Shown here: one piece after another, positions 1 to 6,383 of the stretch
Layout of the letters: each line of letters opens with the position of its first letter
Numbering within the stretch: the first letter of the stretch is position 1
Source of the DNA: Bacteroidota bacterium
Lineage (GTDB): Bacteria; Bacteroidota; Bacteroidia; Chitinophagales; Chitinophagaceae
Assembly: GCA_023386855.1 (NCBI GenBank)
Contig: JAEWIW010000254.1
Coordinates: 1 to 7,034 of the forward strand
DNA: 7,034 nucleotides
Reading direction: 5' to 3'
Translations under genes and position numbers: made by a program
Notes under the pieces: model-generated
Told to the model about the DNA's origin: nothing
The model's database searches: none
The model's input: only the letters and a program-made list of their open reading frames with translations

Positions 1-361
1 CATCAAAGCGGAATACATTCACAAAGGCATCAGCAACATAACTGCTTTGAGCAATGATATATGATCCGTCGTTTTGTAAAAGGATATCGGAATTAAAGAT
101 ATTGTTCCCGAAAATTTTCATTTCATTAAGAGCGCCATCCGCACCAACAATTCCATTAACCTGGCGATTATAAATTGGGTTGGACAGTGTTCTTGAATAG
201 CCATTCACAACCAGTTTATTGTTTACCATATGCAATTGCTGGAAAATATCAAACCGCTTGTCAAGGTCGTATTGATAACTCCATATTACAGTGCCATTGG
301 TTCGGTCCAGCTTTGTGATCAACGCATTATTATGTGCGGCTCTGGAAGTGCCTGTAACATA

Positions 362-364
362 TTA
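362..364 (-). other. In-frame TAA interrupting the repeat protein
   Basis: The codons read GAT GCA GGT GGG TAA TAT GTT ACA GGC, that is DAGG, stop, YVTG. In the sister repeats the stop position holds F or I (DGTFLLAG, DGNIILAG, DGSILLTG). A one-base change of TAT, TAC or TTA to TAA would explain it. The codons are read directly from the sequence; the ancestral residue is inferred. Confidence 0.85.
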
Positions 365-1077
365 CCCACCTGCATCCTGTGCGATCTCTAAAAAGAGGTC
401 AGTACCCGTATTGTCATAAATGGAAGACCATAAAGGGGCTCCTGTTGAATTAAGTTTTATGAAGAAAGCGGCCGACTGGTCGAGCAGGTCAAACCTGGTA
501 CCTGTTAGCAAAATAGACCCATCGTTGTCAAGGGTCATATCGTACAGTGATAATTTGTTTTCACTGATCTTTTTTGTCCACCTGGCATTTCCATTGATAT
601 CCACTTCAGACAGGATGATCCATTCTTCATTGGTTTGACCGGCAAGGATAATATTACCATCCGGTTTAACGGCCATTCTCAACCAGAGGTCATTGCTTTC
701 AAGGTCAAAAGAACGCTGCCAGAGAGGGTTTCCGCTTGAATCGGTTTTAACCAGGAGGGCATCCACATTGGAGAAATTATTATCAATCGAACCTGCCAGC
801 AAAAATGTGCCGTCAGGCTGTTGAACGAGGTCGTTTACCAGGATGGATTTTCCACCAGCCGCACGAAGAATTTTATGAAAATAGGTCGCATCACAGTTGC
901 CTGTCAATGATGCCAACGCAGTGGGCATGATCCTATCGGAATGCAGTACAGGTGCAGATTTGGGATCAACCGCATGAAAAAGCATAAGGCTATATAAACC
1001 TGCGATCAGTTGGTTCAGGTAAGGCAATAGGGGCATCAAACTAAAGATAATAACATTCTTTGCCTTTATACAATGTG

Positions 1078-1095
1078 CTATCTTTTTTTCTGCAT
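1078..1095 (-). other. Probable original start with A7 homopolymer frameshift
   Basis: Reading the minus strand from 1095 gives ATG CAG, an A7 run, then GATAG, so translation stops after five codons. Adding one A turns this into a frame that joins the long repeat-protein frame without a stop. The new N-terminus would begin MQKKKIAH and continue into the hydrophobic stretch VIIFSLMPLLPYL, a normal signal-peptide arrangement. The ATG lies 16 bp after the rocD stop. The alternative start at 1036 or 1039 lacks a positively charged n-region. Confidence 0.5.
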
Positions 1096-1111
1096 GGTGA
1101 CCCTGGTTTTT

Positions 1112-2347
1112 CTATTCAAAATCTTCAAGACCTTTTTTAATGATATCCACGGCTTGATTTAATTGTTCTTCATTGATCACCAGCGGTGGGGCCAGCCTGA
1201 TCTTGTCGCCATGAGTAGGTTTTGCCAGCAGTCCATGATCGCGCATGCGCAGGCAGAGTTCCCAGGCTGCTTCTTTATTGGGATGGTCAATAACAATAGC
1301 ATTCAATAAACCTTTACCTCTTGTAAGTTTGATCAGTGGAGAATTTAATTCCTGTAACTGGTGTCGTAAATGTTCACCCATAAGTGTAGCATTGGCGGCC
1401 ATATTTTCTTCCTGTAAAACCGTGAGGGCTGTTATGGCTACCTTGCAGGCCAGCGGGTTGCCACCGTATGTAGATCCATGTTCACCGGGTTTGATGGTCA
1501 GCATTACCTGGTCATCAGCAAGCACTGCTGACACCGGAAGTGTTCCTCCACTCAGCGCTTTCCCAAGGATAAGTATATCGGGCCTTACTTCTTCATGATC
1601 ACAGGCCAGCATTTTACCGGTGCGGCATAAACCGGTCTGGATCTCATCGGCGATAAACAATACATTGGCATCGGCGCATAATTTTTTGGCGGAAGACAGG
1701 TACCCTTCTGAAGGTACAACTACACCCGCCTCACCCTGGATGGGTTCTACCAGGAAGCCGGCAACATTTGGATCCTGTAAGGCTACTTCCAATGCAGGCA
1801 GATCGTTGAATGGAATTATGATAAATCCAGGCATGAAAGGCCCGAATCGGCTATAGGAAGAAGGATCTGTACTGAATGAAATCACGGTTCCTGTTCTGCC
1901 GTGAAAGTTCTCGGCGCATACAATGATCTTCGCCTTATTTTCCGGGATGCCCTTTTCTGTATATCCCCAACGGCGGCAGAGCTTGATGGCTGTTTCCACC
2001 GCTTCCACACCGGTATTCATGGGCAATACCTTATCGTAGCCGAAAAAATTGGTGATGAATTGCGCATACTCACCCAGCAGGTCACTGTGAAATGCCCTTG
2101 AGGTGAGGGTTAGTTTCTGTGCCTGTTCTACCAGCGCAGCAATGATGGCGGGGTGGCAATGGCCCTGGTTAACGGCGGAATAACCGCTGAGGAAATCAAA
2201 GTATTGTTTATCATCAACATCCCATACGTAGATGCCCTGTCCACGGTTTAGAACAACCGGTAATGGATGATAGTTATGTGCGCCAAATTTTTCTTCCAGG
2301 TCGATATAATAAGCTGATCTACCCTCGAGGGTGGATTGAACTTGCAT
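1112..2347 (-). CDS. rocD: Ornithine aminotransferase
   Basis: This 411-residue PLP enzyme transfers the delta-amino group of ornithine to 2-oxoglutarate, giving glutamate-5-semialdehyde and glutamate; it links arginine/ornithine breakdown to proline and glutamate in the cytoplasm. It is a fold-type I, class III aminotransferase. Visible hallmarks are the [12 protein letters not shown] segment (111-122), FHGRTG (148-153), EPIQGEAGV (201-209), DEIQTG (234-239) with the PLP-ring Asp, LGKALSGG with the Schiff-base lysine at 263, and [11 protein letters not shown] (290-300). The ornithine-specific residues of human OAT (Tyr55, Tyr85, Arg180, Lys292) align at a constant offset of 29 to Tyr26, Tyr56, Arg151 and Lys263. 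This argues for true ornithine rather than acetylornithine specificity. The length fits the mature family. The ATG start is clear and no upstream in-frame alternative is needed. A 251-bp spacer separates it from ispE, so it may have its own promoter. Confidence 0.96.
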   Translation of the reverse strand: MQVQSTLEGRSAYYIDLEEKFGAHNYHPLPVVLNRGQGIYVWDVDDKQYFDFLSGYSAVNQGHCHPAIIAALVEQAQKLTLTSRAFHSDLLGEYAQFITNFFGYDKVLPMNTGVEAVETAIKLCRRWGYTEKGIPENKAKIIVCAENFHGRTGTVISFSTDPSSYSRFGPFMPGFIIIPFNDLPALEVALQDPNVAGFLVEPIQGEAGVVVPSEGYLSSAKKLCADANVLFIADEIQTGLCRTGKMLACDHEEVRPDILILGKALSGGTLPVSAVLADDQVMLTIKPGEHGSTYGGNPLACKVAITALTVLQEENMAANATLMGEHLRHQLQELNSPLIKLTRGKGLLNAIVIDHPNKEAAWELCLRMRDHGLLAKPTHGDKIRLAPPLVINEEQLNQAVDIIKKGLEDFE

Positions 2348-2411
2348 ATTGTATTAGTTTAATTGTAAAAAATAGGAGTGGAACGGGTGTATTACCCAAG
2401 GGGATGATCGA

Positions 2412-2427
2412 GGAAATCAAGATTTCC
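2412..2427. promoter_or_regulatory. Perfect palindrome upstream of rocD (candidate operator)
   Basis: GGAAATC, AA, GATTTCC: two perfect 7-bp arms around a 2-bp centre, 64 bp upstream of the rocD ATG and inside non-coding DNA. The two-base centre is too tight for a good RNA hairpin, so a site for a dimeric DNA-binding protein is the better reading. The regulator is unknown, and I see no convincing TAnnTTTG element next to it. Confidence 0.35.
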
Positions 2428-2535
2428 ATCCAGGAAGAATCTTATGGTCTTGTTCAGGTTCATTTGCGTCAGCAAGTTAAGCAAATTTTTTCAGTCGCTC
2501 TTTTACATTACTGGTTGGTGTTTTTATATCGCTCT

Positions 2536-2625
2536 TCACAGCACCGATACAGTGTATATTTTTTCTTTAAGCACCGGCACGTTGTATTTTTTTGCGCTTT
2601 ACAATACCGATACGGTGTATTTTTT
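2536..2625 (-). repeat. Three-copy in-frame repeat of the ispE 3' end
   Basis: Copy 1 (2599-2625) is the real ispE end, encoding KKYTVSVL and TAA. Copy 2 (2566-2592) reads KKYNVPVLK in the same frame, with AAA in place of the stop. Copy 3 (2536-2562) reads KIYTVSVL and TGA. The spacing is 33 then 30 bases, so frame is kept. Among the eight sense codons, copies 1 and 3 differ at four bases, three of them synonymous. The core on the plus strand is ACCGATAC(A/G)GTGTAT followed by a T-rich run. Confidence 0.8.
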
Positions 2626-3474
2626 TCCAAGAGCTTCCGCAGCCGCAGTGGGTTTTGAAGAGAATATACCATAGAGGCTGGAGCCACTGCCGCTCATGCT
2701 GGCATAGCTTGCCCCATGATCATAAAGGCTTTGTTTTATTGCAGCGAGTTCAGGAAAACGCTTAAATACGGGCGCTTCAAAATCATTTTTCAAGCTGTTT
2801 TTCCATTGAACAGGTGGAAGCTTAATGATTTGCTCAATGCTCTCTGCCGGTTCAGCAGGAATGATGGATGAAAATGCATCGGAGGTGCTGACATGAATGG
2901 AGGGATGAACCAACAGGAAATGCCAGCCTGAAAGATCGAGGCTCATCGGTTGTAGCAATTCGCCCCGGCCACGGGCAATGCAGGGCGTATTCAGGATAAA
3001 GAAAGGGCAGTCGCTTCCCAGCTGCAATGCATATTGCTGAAGAACATTGTTTGACAAACCCAGGTTGAATTTCTGGTTCAGCAGTTTCAGGGCGAATGCT
3101 CCATCCGAGGAACCTCCGCCCAGGCCTGCACCCATCGGGATGGTTTTATGAAGGTGCATCTTTATGGGAGGAAGCGTTGGGAAATCCTTTTTCAGCAGCT
3201 GGTAAGCTCTTATACAAAGGTTATGAGATGGATCGCCTTGAATGTTCAAACCAGAGGAAGAGAATTCAACATCATCAAATTTAAATGGCCCCTGCATGAT
3301 GGCAGGAAATGATGAATAGGATTCTTCAACAGCTGCATTTGGGGATTGGATGATCTCGAGGGCATCATTAAGGGCAAGAGGATAGAATATGGTTTCCAGG
3401 TCGTGGAAACCATCCGCTCTTTTCCGGGTAATATTCAGGCCCAGGTTAACCTTGCAGTTGGGAAATAATATCAA
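2599..3474 (-). CDS. ispE: 4-diphosphocytidyl-2-C-methyl-D-erythritol kinase
   Basis: This GHMP-superfamily kinase phosphorylates the 2-hydroxyl of CDP-methylerythritol with ATP, a middle step of the non-mevalonate (MEP) pathway to isoprenoid precursors. Visible motifs are the N-terminal FPNCKVNLGL with Lys8 and Asn10, KRADGFHDLET (18-28), the ATP-binding loop MGAGLGGGSSDGA (114-126), LGSDCPFF with the probable catalytic Asp155, and the C-terminal GHMP motif MSGSGSSLYGIF (260-271). The start is TTG at 3474-3472. No in-frame ATG or GTG lies between it and the preceding gene, and relatives begin with an M-hydrophobic-FPN sequence at exactly this position. At 291 residues it is slightly long, and residues about 44-68 look like an insertion between beta strands. 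It starts 20 bp after the DUF151 gene, consistent with co-transcription. Its last codons are repeated twice downstream. Confidence 0.95.
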   Translation of the reverse strand: MILFPNCKVNLGLNITRKRADGFHDLETIFYPLALNDALEIIQSPNAAVEESYSSFPAIMQGPFKFDDVEFSSSGLNIQGDPSHNLCIRAYQLLKKDFPTLPPIKMHLHKTIPMGAGLGGGSSDGAFALKLLNQKFNLGLSNNVLQQYALQLGSDCPFFILNTPCIARGRGELLQPMSLDLSGWHFLLVHPSIHVSTSDAFSSIIPAEPAESIEQIIKLPPVQWKNSLKNDFEAPVFKRFPELAAIKQSLYDHGASYASMSGSGSSLYGIFSSKPTAAAEALGKKYTVSVL

Positions 3475-3494
3475 TTCTGTTTTGTTTGGAAAGA

Positions 3495-4088
3495 TCAGCG
3501 ACCTCTTTTCCTGCTATTGATCTCATCACGGATGGCAATGGCACGGATATAATCTTCCTGTTCTAATACTTCGCTCAGCAGGCTGTTCAGCTCTTCAAGG
3601 GAAAGGGTTTTAAGGTCTTCCGTTCCTGTTGATTCGGAAGCAACCGCTTCCTTGGCGATCTTCTTTTTACCGGAAGAATCTTCCATCAGGATACCGGCGC
3701 TTTCCAGGATATTATCGTAAGTATAGATAGGACACCCGAACCGAACGGCAAGAGCCAGCGCATCGGATGTCCTTGAATCGATTTCTACTGTATCGTGTTC
3801 GCTAACGCAAAGCAGTTTGGAATAGAAGATTCCTTCCTGCAGGTCGCAGATGATGATCTCGGAGAGTTCAATATTGAACGCGTTCATAAAATTCTTCATC
3901 AGGTCGTGTGTCAGTGGCCTGCTGGGATTCATTTTCTCCAGTGCCACAGCAATAGCCTGTGCTTCAAAGCCTCCAATAACGATGGGCAAACGCCTTAATC
4001 CATTCACTTCACCCAATACTACCGCATAGGAATGTGTTTGGGTGATACTATGAGATAAAGCCACAATTTCCAGCTCAATTTTCTTCAT
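3495..4088 (-). CDS. DUF151/bifunctional nuclease family protein with UVR motif
   Basis: This 197-residue protein has a BFN (DUF151, PF02577-type) domain over about residues 1-130, recognised from LPIVIGGFEAQAIAVALE (34-51), RPLTHDLM (57-64) and EIDSRTSDALALAVRFGCPIY (102-122). A linker follows, then a C-terminal UVR-like helical hairpin (about 163-195, LSLEELNSLL through RAIAIRDEI), the motif used by UvrB and UvrC for protein contacts. The fusion is common in Bacteroidota. Plant and some bacterial members are reported to have nuclease activity, but the bacterial role is poorly settled, so a specific substrate should not be assumed. There is no signal peptide, so it is probably cytoplasmic. 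The ATG start is clear. It lies 114 bp after etfA and 20 bp before ispE. Confidence 0.9.
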   Translation of the reverse strand: MKKIELEIVALSHSITQTHSYAVVLGEVNGLRRLPIVIGGFEAQAIAVALEKMNPSRPLTHDLMKNFMNAFNIELSEIIICDLQEGIFYSKLLCVSEHDTVEIDSRTSDALALAVRFGCPIYTYDNILESAGILMEDSSGKKKIAKEAVASESTGTEDLKTLSLEELNSLLSEVLEQEDYIRAIAIRDEINSRKRGR

Positions 4089-4202
4089 ATTACGCTTGTT
4101 CCAGGTTCAAAATCCGGATAACTCCTGTAAAAATAGGAAATCCGGTTTGGAGATTTGGAATTTTGAGGGTTCCGGGTTCAAAATTAAACCCGCCGTTGAA
4201 TA
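4089..4202. repeat. etfA-DUF151 gene spacer with direct and inverted repeats
   Basis: A 15-bp direct repeat, TTCC(A/G)GGTTCAAAAT, occurs at 4099-4113 and 4170-4184 with one mismatch. Two overlapping hairpins are possible: AATTTTGA (4159-4166) with TCAAAATT (4178-4185), and CGGGTT (4173-4178) with AACCCG (4187-4192). They share bases and cannot form together. On the minus strand TAATTTTG (4186-4179) matches the Bacteroidota -7 consensus, but no TTTG lies at the proper distance upstream. No clear U-tract terminator is present. Short GGTTC, CCGG and TTTGGA blocks give the region a degenerate-repeat character. Confidence 0.55.
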
Positions 4203-5156
4203 CTATTTTTTCTTAAGGGCTTCGATCATGGCGGGTACCACTTCGAAAGCATCCCCTACAATACCATAATCGGCTGCTTTAAAGAAAGGAGCTTCGGGAT
4301 CCTTATTGATCACCACGATACATTTGCTGCGGTTTACACCGGCAAGATGCTGTATAGCCCCGGAAATGCCAATGGCCATATAAAGGTTGGGTGCAATGGC
4401 AAGGCCTGTTTGTCCTACATGCTCATGGTGAGGACGCCAGTCGGCATCCGCAACTGCCCTGCTGCAGGCCGTTGCTGCATGGAGTAAATGGGCAAGCTCT
4501 TCGATCATACCCCAGTTTTCGGGTCCTTTCAATCCTCTTCCGCCGCTGACCACTCTTTCTGCTTCGCTGAGCGGGATCTCGCCGCTTACCTTGTTTACCG
4601 CGGTAACCTTGATTTTTCCCGCATCAACAGCGATATCCAGCGGCTGAATGGTTGCCGTTCCTTCCTGTTCCTTAACCTGGAAGGAGTTGGGGTTTACGGT
4701 AATAATTTTTACTGGAGTATTGACTTTCACTTTCGCGAAAGCCTTACCGGAGAATACGTTTTTCCTTACTGTGAAATCTCCAGTTGTTTCTGGTAATGCA
4801 GTTGCACCTGTAACCAGTCCTGCCTTCAATATCGCACTTAATACTGGCGCGATGGCTCGTCCGTTGAGGTTATGGGAAAGTACCACTGTATCGGCACCTG
4901 TTTGCTGAACCGCTTTGGCCAGTACCTTGGCGTAAACGCTTGCATCCATTTGGTCAAGCGCATCCTGGTTAACATGGTGAATGGTGGTGATGCCGTATTT
5001 TCCTAATGAAGAAAGATCTTCAGCATTATTGCCAAGAAAAATGGCTTCGGCTGTTGTATTGAGTTGCTGGGCCAGTGCTGCTCCATAGGATGCGGCTTCA
5101 AAAGAATTTTTTTTGATCTGCCCTTCTGATTGGTCGATGAATATTAATACTGACAT
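4203..5156 (-). CDS. etfA: Electron transfer flavoprotein, alpha subunit
   Basis: EtfA carries the FAD of the heterodimeric electron transfer flavoprotein, which takes electrons from acyl-CoA dehydrogenases and passes them to ETF:quinone oxidoreductase at the membrane. The 317-residue length is typical. The N-terminal half (about 1-190) is the divergent Rossmann-like domain shared with EtfB. The C-terminal FAD domain is strongly conserved: VVSGGRGLKGPENW (202-215), CSRAVADA (231-238), HVGQTG (246-251), LYMAIGISGAIQHLAG (258-273) and NKDPEAPFFKAADYGIVGD (284-302). One small departure from the signature is IVVIN where IVAIN is usual. The ATG start lies 32 bp after the etfB stop, with an A/C-rich leader and no Shine-Dalgarno. 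The order etfB-etfA is the standard one. No dehydrogenase or ETF:quinone oxidoreductase is visible here. Confidence 0.97.
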   Translation of the reverse strand: MSVLIFIDQSEGQIKKNSFEAASYGAALAQQLNTTAEAIFLGNNAEDLSSLGKYGITTIHHVNQDALDQMDASVYAKVLAKAVQQTGADTVVLSHNLNGRAIAPVLSAILKAGLVTGATALPETTGDFTVRKNVFSGKAFAKVKVNTPVKIITVNPNSFQVKEQEGTATIQPLDIAVDAGKIKVTAVNKVSGEIPLSEAERVVSGGRGLKGPENWGMIEELAHLLHAATACSRAVADADWRPHHEHVGQTGLAIAPNLYMAIGISGAIQHLAGVNRSKCIVVINKDPEAPFFKAADYGIVGDAFEVVPAMIEALKKK

Positions 5157-5188
5157 GTGTTTTGTTTTGTGGATGAAAGAAAGCTTTA

Positions 5189-5932
5189 TCAGATCACTTT
5201 GGCTTCTTCATGAAGCAGGCGGATCAGTTCCGCGGCATTATCGGCCGGAACCAGTTTAACTCCTGCCTTGGGTGGGGGAGTATCAAAGCTTTCAAAAGAT
5301 GTAAGTGCATCCACTGAAACGGGCTCTACAACTTTCAGGGGTTTTGTACGGGCTCCCATTATGCCTTTCATATTGGGTATCCTTTGTTCAGCCATTCCTT
5401 TCTGGCAGCTTACCAGCAAGGGCAGTTGAACTTCACAGGTTTCTTCACCACCTTCGATTTCACGGGTAACTATAGCCGTAGTGCCGTTGAGCTCAAATTT
5501 TATGGCCAGGCTTACGAAAGGAAGATCGTTTAAACCGGCGATCATTCCTCCCACTGAAGAACCATTGTAGTCAAGGGTTTCTTTGCCGGTAAATATCAGG
5601 TCATAATTTCCCTGGCGCGCGATTTCCGCGATCTGCGAGGCTACATAAAAACTATCGGAAGGTTGTGCATTGATACGGATGGCTTCATCACCGCCAAGTG
5701 CCAATGCCTTGCGGATAATTGGATCCATATCGGGGCCTCCAACGGAAACAAGATGTATAATGGTGGAGGGATCTTTCTCTTTTAATTCAATCGCCCTGAC
5801 AAGGGCATACCATTCGTCGTAAGGATTAATGATCCATTGAACACCTGCTTCAGCCAGTTTGGTATTATTATCCGTAAAGCTGATCCTGGTTGTAGTATCA
5901 GGTGTTTTGGTCAGACATACAAGTATCTTCAT
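5189..5932 (-). CDS. etfB: Electron transfer flavoprotein, beta subunit
   Basis: EtfB is the AMP-binding partner of EtfA and docks with acyl-CoA dehydrogenases. The ATG at 5932-5930 gives 247 residues beginning MKILVCLTKTPD, the family's normal N-terminus. A TTG two codons upstream (5938) would add only two residues and is less likely. Visible features are INPYDEWYALVRAIELKE (helix region about 34-51), GKETLDYNGSSVGGMIAG (the nucleotide-binding/recognition segment, about 116-133), and the EtfB signature region REIEGGEETCEVQLPLLVSC (about 157-176), where one usual aliphatic position is Cys. Further on, MKGIMGARTKPL matches the conserved C-terminal stretch. It is probably the first gene of the etfB-etfA-DUF151-ispE run, because a promoter match lies directly in front of it. 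Pairing with etfA makes the call secure. A bifurcating FixA-type role cannot be excluded, but no fixC or fixX is seen. Confidence 0.96.
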   Translation of the reverse strand: MKILVCLTKTPDTTTRISFTDNNTKLAEAGVQWIINPYDEWYALVRAIELKEKDPSTIIHLVSVGGPDMDPIIRKALALGGDEAIRINAQPSDSFYVASQIAEIARQGNYDLIFTGKETLDYNGSSVGGMIAGLNDLPFVSLAIKFELNGTTAIVTREIEGGEETCEVQLPLLVSCQKGMAEQRIPNMKGIMGARTKPLKVVEPVSVDALTSFESFDTPPPKAGVKLVPADNAAELIRLLHEEAKVI

Positions 5933-5939
5933 GTGCAAG

Positions 5940-5969
5940 CAAATTTATTCCGCAAAATAGGAAAACAAA
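5940..5969 (-). promoter_or_regulatory. Bacteroidota-type promoter for etfB
   Basis: On the minus strand TTTG (5969-5966) is followed after 18 bases by TAAATTTG (5947-5940). This matches the Bacteroidota consensus TTTG, about 19 bases, TAnnTTTG. The -7 box ends only 7 bases before the etfB ATG, so the predicted transcript would be leaderless or nearly so. Confidence 0.5.
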
Positions 5970-5986
5970 TCTGGAAATCGGGATTG

Positions 5987-6000
5987 AAATGAGATCATTT
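5987..6000. promoter_or_regulatory. Short palindrome upstream of the etfB promoter
   Basis: AAATGA, GA, TCATTT: perfect 6-bp arms, 17 bp upstream of the -33 TTTG. It could be an operator half-site pair or chance in A/T-rich DNA. Confidence 0.2.
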
Positions 6001-6012
6001 GCTGTTGAAACA

Positions 6013-6087
6013 CTCAATAATGATCATGCTTTATATCAGGTCATCATAGGCCGCGCGTAGTTCATTATAGGCATGCTGATCATTGAG
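6013..6087 (-). repeat. Imperfect inverted repeat spanning the TPR gene stop
   Basis: CTCAATAATGATCATGC (6013-6029) is largely complementary to GCATGCTGATCATTGAG (6071-6087), with 6, 5 and 3 paired bases separated by bulges and a 41-base loop holding the TPR stop codon. There is no U-tract, so it is not a canonical terminator, but it could be a 3'-end structure of the tilS-TPR transcript. Confidence 0.25.
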
Positions 6088-6348
6088 TTTTTTACATTGC
6101 ATCATGCCTTCTTCATAACAGATCAGGGCCTCATGCTGCAGGCCCATTCTTTCCAGCACCTTTCCAAGATGGTAATAGGAGCCGATATAATCGGGTTCTC
6201 GTTGCAGGATGTTTTCAAATAATTCGCGTGCCTTTTCATCATCACCCGTTTTAATATATTCCAGTGCCAGCGCATGTTGCAGGAAGCTATCCTCTGGTGT
6301 CTTTTGCAGAAATTCCCTGATCTTGTTTATCCTGTTTGTTCTTTCCAT
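6031..6348 (-). CDS. Small tetratricopeptide repeat protein
   Basis: This 105-residue protein has two TPR units. The first covers about residues 20-53 (HALALEYIKTGDDEKARELFENILQREPD with typical A, G, Y, A and P positions), and the second about 54-87 (SYYHLGKVLERMGLQHEALICYEEG). A charged N-terminal helix (ERTNRINKIREFL) and a C-terminal helix flank them. TPRs form helical pairs that bind other proteins; the partner is unknown. There is no signal peptide or membrane segment, so it is probably cytoplasmic. The ATG start lies 35 bp after tilS, suggesting co-transcription with it rather than with etfB, since the etfB promoter lies downstream. No specific function can be given. Confidence 0.88.
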   Translation of the reverse strand: MERTNRINKIREFLQKTPEDSFLQHALALEYIKTGDDEKARELFENILQREPDYIGSYYHLGKVLERMGLQHEALICYEEGMMQCKKLNDQHAYNELRAAYDDLI

Positions 6349-6383
6349 GGTCAGTTGATATAGTGAAGTTGTATATCCATAGG

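Larger units (their letters stand above)
1..1095 (-). pseudogene. Broken secreted-type beta-propeller-like repeat protein, partial at left edge
   Basis: The longest intact piece runs from ATG at 1036 (or TTG at 1039) to TAA at 362-364. It encodes about 225 residues with repeats of roughly 45-50 residues, each carrying a DG-x-hydrophobic-AG/TG strand followed by an x-K-x-D-xx-G-x-xx-W strand (DGTFLLAG, DGNIILAG, DGSILLTG). This resembles delta-60-type or propeller repeats of secreted Bacteroidota proteins; the exact family is inferred. Beyond the TAA the same frame stays open for 120 codons to base 1 and continues the repeat pattern (YVTGTS, NGTVIW, NDGSYIIAQ), so the TAA interrupts one gene. 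Upstream, the frame is open back to the rocD stop but has no ATG. An ATG at 1095-1093 would join it if the A7 run at 1083-1089 were one base longer, giving a lysine-rich signal-peptide-like start (MQKKKIAH). I therefore read this as a gene with two lesions. The true C-terminus, and any T9SS sorting domain, lies outside the window. The lesions could also be assembly errors. Confidence 0.65.

Noticed and set aside
2348..2400. Possible rocD promoter: TTG at about 2398 and TATTTTTT near 2372.
   Set aside because: The -7 box lacks the final G and the spacing of about 22 is too long for the Bacteroidota consensus.
2604..2627. Plus-strand ACCG-ATA-CGGT stem followed by a T-run, resembling an intrinsic terminator.
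   Set aside because: The stem is only 4 bp, the other copies do not pair well, and no plus-strand gene exists to terminate.
2263..2658. Plus-strand 131-codon frame across the rocD start and the rocD-ispE spacer.
   Set aside because: It lies antisense to two conserved genes at its ends and has a low-complexity, non-protein-like composition, so it is a shadow frame.
2444..2674. Plus-strand reading frame of 76 codons with STDTVYIF/STGTLYFF/NTDTVYFF repeats.
   Set aside because: It overlaps the conserved C-terminal part of ispE, matches no family I recognise, and its repeats are the reverse complement of the ispE tail repeats. Kept only as an alternative reading of the repeat.
5936..5938. TTG as the start of etfB.
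   Set aside because: The ATG two codons downstream gives the standard EtfB N-terminus, and the TTG would sit almost on the -7 promoter box.
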